Part shown: positions 1 to 4,152 of the stretch, piece after piece
How positions within the stretch are numbered: position 1 is the first letter of the stretch
Layout of the letters: each line of letters begins with the position of its first letter
Source: an uncultured Coriobacteriaceae bacterium
GTDB taxonomy: Bacteria > Actinomycetota > Coriobacteriia > Coriobacteriales > QAMH01
Direction: 5' to 3'
Assembly (NCBI GenBank): GCA_902796975.1
Contig: CADBRF010000279.1
Span: 1 to 7,085, forward strand
Length of the DNA stretch: 7,085 bases
The notes under the pieces: model-generated
The model's database searches: none
What the model was told of the DNA's origin: nothing
Seen by the model: only the letters and a program-made list of their open reading frames with translations
Translations under genes and position numbers: made by a program

Positions 1-587
1 CGAAGATCCTCGAAAACGCCGCCCTGCACAATGCCGAAAAGCGCCTGGTCCTCGCGGGTGTGTGCTGCCTTGCAGCGGGCAGCCCAGTTGGCAGAGCGTT
101 CCACCGCTGCCGCAACTACATCGCGAGTCGCCGGATAGTGCGTGCACTGATCGAGCTGCATGATGATATCCGCGCCGATGGCTTCCTGGATTTTCATGTT
201 GCTTTCGGGTGTCCAGCGGTGCTTGCTGCCATCGATGATGGATTTGAAGTTGAGACCGTCGGCGTCGAGCTCAAGCGTATCAGCCAGGCTGAAAACCTGG
301 AATCCACCAGAATCAGTGAGCACGGGATGGTTCCAGCTCATGAACTTATGGATGCCACCAGCACGCTCGATGATGTCCGTGCCAGGACGCAGGTAGAGAT
401 GGTAGGTATTGGAGAGGATGATCTGCGCATGCAGTTGCTCAAGCTCGGGAACCGTGACGCCCTTGACCGTTGCCTGCGTGCCCACGGGCATGAAAATGGG
501 AGTCTGGATATCGCCGTGAGGCGTATGGAAGCACCCCCTGCGAGCAGCGGTATTAAGATCAGTGGCTATAAGGTCGAACTCGAACAT
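1..587 (-). CDS. tgt: Queuine/preQ1 tRNA-guanine transglycosylase, N-terminal part (cut by left edge)
   Basis: Bacterial Tgt swaps guanine at wobble position 34 of Asn, Asp, His and Tyr tRNAs for preQ1 in the cytosol. About 195 residues are present, and the C-terminal part with the zinc site lies beyond the edge. Family motifs are in order: LSNTYHLYLRPG (about 58-69), TDSGGFQVFSL (91-101) with Asp92 matching the catalytic base region, a substrate-pocket segment LDQCTHYPA (145-153), and GIVQGG (185-190). Cys148 fits the preQ1-type bacterial pocket rather than the Val of eukaryotic enzymes. In the pocket the usual Glu of the DEC motif is Gln147. The ATG at 585-587 has a good AAGGGAG site 5 nt upstream, and the protein starts at the usual family N-terminus. 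It lies 83 bp downstream of queA on the same strand, with no obvious terminator between, so the two are probably cotranscribed. Confidence 0.97.
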   Translation of the reverse strand, partial: MFEFDLIATDLNTAARRGCFHTPHGDIQTPIFMPVGTQATVKGVTVPELEQLHAQIILSNTYHLYLRPGTDIIERAGGIHKFMSWNHPVLTDSGGFQVFSLADTLELDADGLNFKSIIDGSKHRWTPESNMKIQEAIGADIIMQLDQCTHYPATRDVVAAAVERSANWAARCKAAHTREDQALFGIVQGGVFEDL

Positions 588-670
588 GCAAACTCCCTTG
601 TACTGGTGCACTGCCCATCGTTGAGCTGGGACGGAAAGATGGTTCTAGACTTCCCAGAGACGTATTGCCG

Positions 671-1768
671 CTACAGTAGCAGCATCGCATCGCCAAAACT
701 GAAGAAGCGGTAGTTGTTGGCTTTTGCCTCTTCATAGGCGTTCAGGATATGCTCGCGTCCGGAAAACGCGCTCACGAGCATCACGAGCGTGCTCCGCGGA
801 ACGTGGAAATTCGTAATCATCGCGTCTACTACCTTGAACTCGTAGCCGGGCATGATGTAGAGGCTCGTCGCCTTGCGCACGCACGGTTTGAGCTCGCCTT
901 CCTGCGCGGCACTTTCCAGCGAACGCACCGACGTAGTCCCAACGGCAATAACGCGCCCACCCGCGGCCTTGGTCCGCTGGATGGCATCAACCGTGGCTTC
1001 GGGAATCGAATAGAGCTCGGTGTGCATCTTGTGGTCTTCCGCGTTCTCCTCGGAAACCAGGCGGAAGGTATCGATGCCGACCTCGAGATCGACCGTGGCA
1101 AGCCCGATGCCCTTAGCCTTGATGCGGTCGAGCAGTTCGGAAGTGAAATGAAGACCTGCAGTGGGCGCAGCCGCGCTTGCCTCGCGCTTGGAATAGACGG
1201 TCTGGTAGAGCTCGTCATCGCCATGGTATTCCGTGATATAGGGAGGAAGCGGCGTATGACCAACTGCATGAATGGCATCGTTGACGGTGGCGGGAGCGTC
1301 TTCTACCTCGGCGATATTCTCGGGCAGCGTGAAACGCACGGCGCGAGATCCGCTGGCAGCATCGATGGACATGATTTCGGCTGAGAGAATGACGGGGCCT
1401 TCATCGCTTCCGCTCTTACGGTATTCCACATGGGCGCCAGGCTTGAGACGCTTTCCCGGTTTGACAAGGCAGTTCCAGGTCTGCTCATCTGCAGTATCAG
1501 GAGCACCTGCAACCTTGTCGGTGAGCAACGTCTCCACCGCACCACCCGTACCCGGCTTGCGGCCAAGCAGGCGGGCAGGGAGGACGCGCGTGTTGTTCAC
1601 GACGAGCAAATCGCCCGGATTGAGGTATTCGATGATATCTCTGAAAACGCGGTGCTCAATGGAGCCATCGCGATTCAAGACCAGAAGCTTGCAGGAATCG
1701 CGAGGCACGGCGGGCGCCTGCGCGATAAAGCTCTTGGGCAATTCGTAATCAAAATCGTCAGTCTTCAT
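671..1768 (-). CDS. queA: S-adenosylmethionine:tRNA ribosyltransferase-isomerase
   Basis: QueA transfers and isomerises the ribose of S-adenosylmethionine onto preQ1-modified tRNA, giving epoxyqueuosine. The product is 365 residues, close to the usual family length. Motifs in order: NNTRVLPARLLGR (58-70), PPYI (175-178), APTAGLHFTSELL (201-213), DHKMHTE (245-251), GTTSVRSLES (277-286), TNFHVPRSTLVMLVSAFSG (319-337) and a C-terminal FSFGDAMLLL. The open frame extends 32 codons further upstream, but the ATG at 1766-1768 is preferred: it has GGGGAG 6 nt upstream, it gives the canonical MKTDDFDYELP N-terminus, and a promoter candidate lies between it and the longer starts. Two normally conserved stretches are unusual: LEVGIDTF (228-235) where LHVGLGTF is common, and ASAAAPTAG (197-205) where GSVAAPTAG is common. 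It is the first gene of the queA-tgt unit and is divergent from the membrane protein-queH unit. Confidence 0.97.
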   Translation of the reverse strand: MKTDDFDYELPKSFIAQAPAVPRDSCKLLVLNRDGSIEHRVFRDIIEYLNPGDLLVVNNTRVLPARLLGRKPGTGGAVETLLTDKVAGAPDTADEQTWNCLVKPGKRLKPGAHVEYRKSGSDEGPVILSAEIMSIDAASGSRAVRFTLPENIAEVEDAPATVNDAIHAVGHTPLPPYITEYHGDDELYQTVYSKREASAAAPTAGLHFTSELLDRIKAKGIGLATVDLEVGIDTFRLVSEENAEDHKMHTELYSIPEATVDAIQRTKAAGGRVIAVGTTSVRSLESAAQEGELKPCVRKATSLYIMPGYEFKVVDAMITNFHVPRSTLVMLVSAFSGREHILNAYEEAKANNYRFFSFGDAMLLL

Positions 1769-1796
1769 GTACACTCCCCGTTTTTTCAGCCGAACC

Positions 1797-1827
1797 ATAC
1801 TAGCAGAGTGCCGCCAAAGGGACTCAA
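1797..1827 (-). promoter_or_regulatory. Candidate sigma-70-type promoter of queA-tgt
   Basis: On the minus strand an extended -10 element, TGCTAGTAT (+ strand 1797-1805), includes the hexamer TAGTAT, which matches the consensus at 4 of 6 positions plus the upstream TG. A TTGAGT -35-like hexamer lies at 1822-1827. The 19-nt spacer is longer than ideal. Transcription would begin near 1790, leaving a leader of about 22 nt that contains the GGGGAG ribosome site of queA. This is an assignment by eye from consensus only. Confidence 0.4.
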
Positions 1828-1830
1828 CAG

Positions 1831-1856
1831 CACAGGCAAAAGAACGCCCACAGGCA
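1831..1856. repeat. Pair of perfect 8-bp direct repeats upstream of the queA promoter
   Basis: CACAGGCA occurs at 1831-1838 and again at 1849-1856, an 18-bp period (minus strand TGCCTGTG twice). The inner copy ends 3 bp upstream of the proposed queA -35 hexamer. Tandem half-sites in this position could bind a regulator from one side, but the spacing is not a whole number of helical turns (about 1.7), and chance cannot be excluded for an 8-mer. No known operator is recognised. Confidence 0.4.
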
Positions 1857-1869
1857 TGATTCAATCGTG

Positions 1870-1972
1870 ACTTTCAAAGTTGGAGGGACTAAGCTTGATA
1901 GCCACGAAACACATGAAGATTTGTTGCTTTTCAGCAGCAGGGCAGCAAAACCAGGGACGTTTTCCCAAGTGG
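1870..1972. other. Small inverted repeats in the divergent intergenic region
   Basis: Three short potential hairpins lie in this part of the 316-bp intergenic region. ACTTTCAAAGT at 1870-1880 is a perfect palindrome around one central base. GTTGCT (1923-1928) can pair with AGCAGC (1933-1938) across a TTTC loop, giving 6 bp with one G-U. CCA-GGGA (1951-1957) can pair with TCCC-TGG (1963-1972) around a 5-nt loop with a 3-nt bulge. Beyond these I see no convincing promoter for the plus-strand genes: a TTGATA at 1895-1900 has no partner -10. Confidence 0.35.
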
Positions 1973-2003
1973 ATGTGCCTCGAAAACACACGGCAATCTC
2001 GAT

Positions 2004-2059
2004 GGCTGCCGGCAAGACTTCAAGCGTTGAAACCTTGAAGATTCACTTGCATGGCAGCC
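2004..2059 (+). other. Nested hairpin, possible structured leader upstream of the membrane protein-queH unit
   Basis: A 56-nt segment folds on itself in three stacked stems. The outer stem is GGCTGCC (2004-2010) with GGCAGCC (2053-2059), the middle is GCAAG (2012-2016) with CTTGC (2046-2050), and the inner is CTTCAAG (2018-2024) with CTTGAAG (2034-2040), closed by a 9-nt loop. This makes 19 Watson-Crick pairs broken only by a 1/2-nt and a 1/5-nt internal loop. It ends 15 nt before the GGAG ribosome site of the next gene. It is not followed by a uridine run long enough for an intrinsic terminator (only TTTT at 2071-2074, 11 nt away). No known riboswitch consensus is recognised. It could equally be a DNA-level inverted repeat. 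Confidence 0.5.
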
Positions 2060-2084
2060 CACGTACGCAGTTTTGGAGTTATCG

Positions 2085-2456
2085 ATGAAAAAACTTGTCA
2101 AGTTGCTCGTTGGCGTGGCAATTATCGCCTTCCTCCTGTTCGGAGGGCTCACCATCTACAACCACGTGCACCGCACATCCATTGCTCACGAGGCAGCAAC
2201 CGCAGCTGGAGTGGATGAGCAGACGTACCAAGATGCGAAGAGCTTTGCCAAGAACTACGGAATCGATTTGGATAACGACGCTCAAGTCACAAAGATCCTC
2301 GGAGAGCATGCGGATGACATCGATGAGCTCGCAGATGTTGCCGAAGGCTATAAGTCCGGCAAGCTCACCGAGCAGGAGGCGATAACCGAAGCCGCCAGCA
2401 AGCTGGGAACGACTCCCAAGGAGCTCCAGAAAAAAGCACAGGAGGCAGGGAAATGA
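2085..2456 (+). CDS. Small single-pass membrane protein of unknown function, coupled to queH
   Basis: This 123-residue protein is not recognised. Residues 1-6 are basic (MKKLVK), residues 7-25 form one hydrophobic segment, and the remaining roughly 95 residues are hydrophilic and mostly acidic. With positive charges before the segment it is probably a signal anchor with the C-terminal part outside the cytoplasm. No lipobox cysteine is present and no clear signal-peptidase site stands out. The soluble part is rich in Ala, Glu, Asp and Lys and looks helical, with a stretch such as EQEAITEAASKLGTTPKEL (96-114), which suggests small helix-turn-helix-like packing but no known domain. The ATG at 2085 has GGAG at 2075-2078, 6 nt upstream; an in-frame TTG at 2073 is less likely. 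Its stop overlaps the queH start as ATGA, implying translational coupling. Confidence 0.85.
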   Translation: MKKLVKLLVGVAIIAFLLFGGLTIYNHVHRTSIAHEAATAAGVDEQTYQDAKSFAKNYGIDLDNDAQVTKILGEHADDIDELADVAEGYKSGKLTEQEAITEAASKLGTTPKELQKKAQEAGK

Positions 2457-3094
2457 CAAAGCTCATGCTCCACGCCTGTTGCGGTCCCTGCTCTCTTGAG
2501 CCGACTCGCATCTTCAGCGAAGAAGGCACGGAATTCATCATCGATTACGAGAACCCGAATATCTTTCCTCCTGAAGACTATGAGCACCGGCTCTCCACGC
2601 TCAAAGAGTATGTGACTGAGCCTCAGAAAGTCGAGCTCATCGAAGGCGAATACGATCCGCAAACATGGGAAGAACAGGTCGCCATCTATGGGACTGACCG
2701 GCCCAAGCGATGCCGTGCCTGCTACCGGCTCCGGCTCGAACGCGCGGCAGAGCATGCCGTTGAGCACGGATGCGATTCTCTAACGACGACCCTTACCATC
2801 AGCCCCTACCAGTTCACCGACATCATTTTCGAGGAGCTCCAGAGGGCGGCAGACCGTTATGGCATTAAAGCGATTTGCTGCGATTTTCGGAGCTGCTACC
2901 CGGAGGCGACCCGCCGGAGCCGTGCTCTGGGGATGTATCGCCAGAACTACTGCGGATGCCGTTTCTCCATTGCCGAGGCTGCAGCGGAGCGCAAAGAGCG
3001 CAAAAAACAGCTGGAACATGAGAAATATCTCAAGCACCGCGCTCTCATGTGGGCAGCCGCGGAAGGCTGCACGAACCAAATGAGCCAACTGTAG
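2453..3094 (+). CDS. queH: Epoxyqueuosine reductase QueH (formerly DUF208)
   Basis: QueH reduces epoxyqueuosine in tRNA to queuosine, the last step of the pathway. It is the non-homologous, cobalamin-independent replacement of QueG and carries an iron-sulfur cluster beside a second metal site. The 213-residue product shows the family signatures: HACCGPCS (7-14) with adjacent Cys9 and Cys10, RCRACYRLRL (86-95) with Cys87 and Cys90, TLTISPYQ (113-120), CCDFR (142-146), and MYRQNYCGCRFS (161-172) with Cys167 and Cys169. The start ATG at 2453 overlaps the previous stop by 4 bp, and GGAGG at 2441-2445 within that gene serves as ribosome site with 7-nt spacing. The C-terminus is basic and helical (about 176-200). 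It completes the tRNA-level pathway with the divergent queA and tgt, and its 3' end converges on the radical SAM gene. Confidence 0.96.
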   Translation: MTKLMLHACCGPCSLEPTRIFSEEGTEFIIDYENPNIFPPEDYEHRLSTLKEYVTEPQKVELIEGEYDPQTWEEQVAIYGTDRPKRCRACYRLRLERAAEHAVEHGCDSLTTTLTISPYQFTDIIFEELQRAADRYGIKAICCDFRSCYPEATRRSRALGMYRQNYCGCRFSIAEAAAERKERKKQLEHEKYLKHRALMWAAAEGCTNQMSQL

Positions 3095-3120
3095 GCTAAG
3101 CCCAAGAAGCCGGCCGCCGA

Positions 3121-4128
3121 CTAATACAAAGTAGCGTGCTGAACCCAGAACCCCGCATCTTCGAGGCTCTTCTTAGCGATTTCGTAGGTGAAGCCCTCCC
3201 AGTCGTCCTCGGAGAATTCGGCATCGCGGGGCACGGCACCCCATTCGATGTTATAGCCGCCACCGCCGGAGTAAAGCGTGCCCGCATAATGCGGGTGGCA
3301 GCCAATGCTGTTGATGTGGCAGCCCGTCGTCAGGCGCGCGACCGCCACAAGGAGCATCTGCCTCTCTTCGCTGATGAGCCCAGCGTTCTCGAACGGCGTA
3401 CCTTCGACATTGCAGCGAGCCTGAATACAGATGGAGCTCGGCTTGAAACTCTGCGTCAAGACAAGCAGATCGGCAATTTCCTCATTCGTATGCTCAGGGC
3501 CCACAGGATCGATGCCAGTGATGAACTCGAGCTTGGATTCCGCGATTGCACGCATGGTAGCAAGCCGCGTCTCGGGGTCGAAGTTGGTGTCGATGCCCTC
3601 GCGAAGACGCAGGAAATGACATGCGCTCGTCGCGCCCGCTTCGTAGAGGTCTTCGCACATCTGGGCATCTAACTCGCCGGTGTTGATGACGATGCCATAC
3701 TTCCCGGGAATCTCCGTTCGAATGCGTCGGGTAAGCGCCACGAGATGGTCATGAGGGAAGGATTCGGTGGTCCTCAGCACCGTTGAACTGCAGCCCTGCT
3801 GTAGGCGCTGGCGCACTTTCTCGACGATACGGTCATCGGGAATGACGATCTCCTCACCTTCGGGAATCACCGCTGTGCCGTTTCCGAAAGTGCAGAACTT
3901 ACACCCCATCGTGCAGCGCGTGTAGTCGATACCCACCGAGAAGCTGATGTTGCCCCGGTCCTTGCGGATGGTGTGCGTTGCCTCGCAGGCGGCATCTCGC
4001 GCATACTGCGCTTCTTCCGAAAAGGGGTCAATGCTCATCAGCTGGAGCATGACCTCCTTTGGTTGGTTCACATCCTCAAGACATTCGCGCTTGCACTTAT
4101 CGATGAGCTCCACGAGTTCCTTGTTCAT
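3121..4128 (-). CDS. Radical SAM protein, BioB/HydE/PylB-like
   Basis: This 335-residue protein has a radical SAM cluster motif CTMGCKFC, with Cys72, Cys76 and Cys79 (CX3CX2C), which would bind a 4Fe-4S cluster and S-adenosylmethionine. Other superfamily features follow: INTGELD (148-154), LRLREGIDTNFDPETR (173-188), GIDPVGPEH (205-213), and a GTPFE segment (243-247) resembling the GTPLE of biotin synthase, so the fold is probably the complete TIM barrel of the BioB/HydE/PylB group. The C-terminal part has a cluster of possible metal ligands, Cys270, His271, Cys277, His278 and His280, before a Gly-rich run (288-291). The ATG at 4126-4128 has AGGAG 8 nt upstream. It begins 24 nt after the molybdenum oxidoreductase stop and is probably cotranscribed. 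The substrate is unknown. It is not an obvious biotin synthase, since its motif is not CSENC-like and no biotin genes are near. Confidence 0.9.
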   Translation of the reverse strand: MNKELVELIDKCKRECLEDVNQPKEVMLQLMSIDPFSEEAQYARDAACEATHTIRKDRGNISFSVGIDYTRCTMGCKFCTFGNGTAVIPEGEEIVIPDDRIVEKVRQRLQQGCSSTVLRTTESFPHDHLVALTRRIRTEIPGKYGIVINTGELDAQMCEDLYEAGATSACHFLRLREGIDTNFDPETRLATMRAIAESKLEFITGIDPVGPEHTNEEIADLLVLTQSFKPSSICIQARCNVEGTPFENAGLISEERQMLLVAVARLTTGCHINSIGCHPHYAGTLYSGGGGYNIEWGAVPRDAEFSEDDWEGFTYEIAKKSLEDAGFWVQHATLY

Positions 4129-4152
4129 GCCTTGCTCTCCTTTGCCATGGTG

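Noticed and set aside
60..713. Long plus-strand open frame opposite tgt
   Set aside because: It is the antisense of a fully motif-supported tgt reading frame, and its translation shows no family features. Long antisense frames are usual in GC-rich genes.
749..1384. Long plus-strand open frame opposite queA
   Set aside because: The opposite strand encodes canonical QueA motifs throughout, and this frame has no ribosome site or recognisable domain.
1769..1864. 32-codon N-terminal extension of QueA
   Set aside because: The extension has no family similarity, includes the promoter candidate, and the ATG at 1768 has a better ribosome site and the canonical N-terminus.
1769..2084. preQ1, T-box or cobalamin riboswitch in the queuosine divergent region
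   Set aside because: Looked for on both strands because of the pathway. No preQ1-I pseudoknot pattern, T-box AGGGTGG core or B12 box was found.
1867..2088. A 73-codon plus-strand open frame across the divergent intergenic region, beginning with GTG
   Set aside because: There is no ribosome site before the GTG, it runs past the start of the membrane-protein gene in another frame, and a frame this short is expected by chance. It would be worth revisiting only if the region proves to be a dispersed repeat.
4125..4148. Seven-codon mini-ORF (MAKESKA) whose stop overlaps the radical SAM start as ATGA
   Set aside because: It contains the AGGAG ribosome site of the radical SAM gene and has no good site of its own. 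It most likely arises by chance in the short gap.
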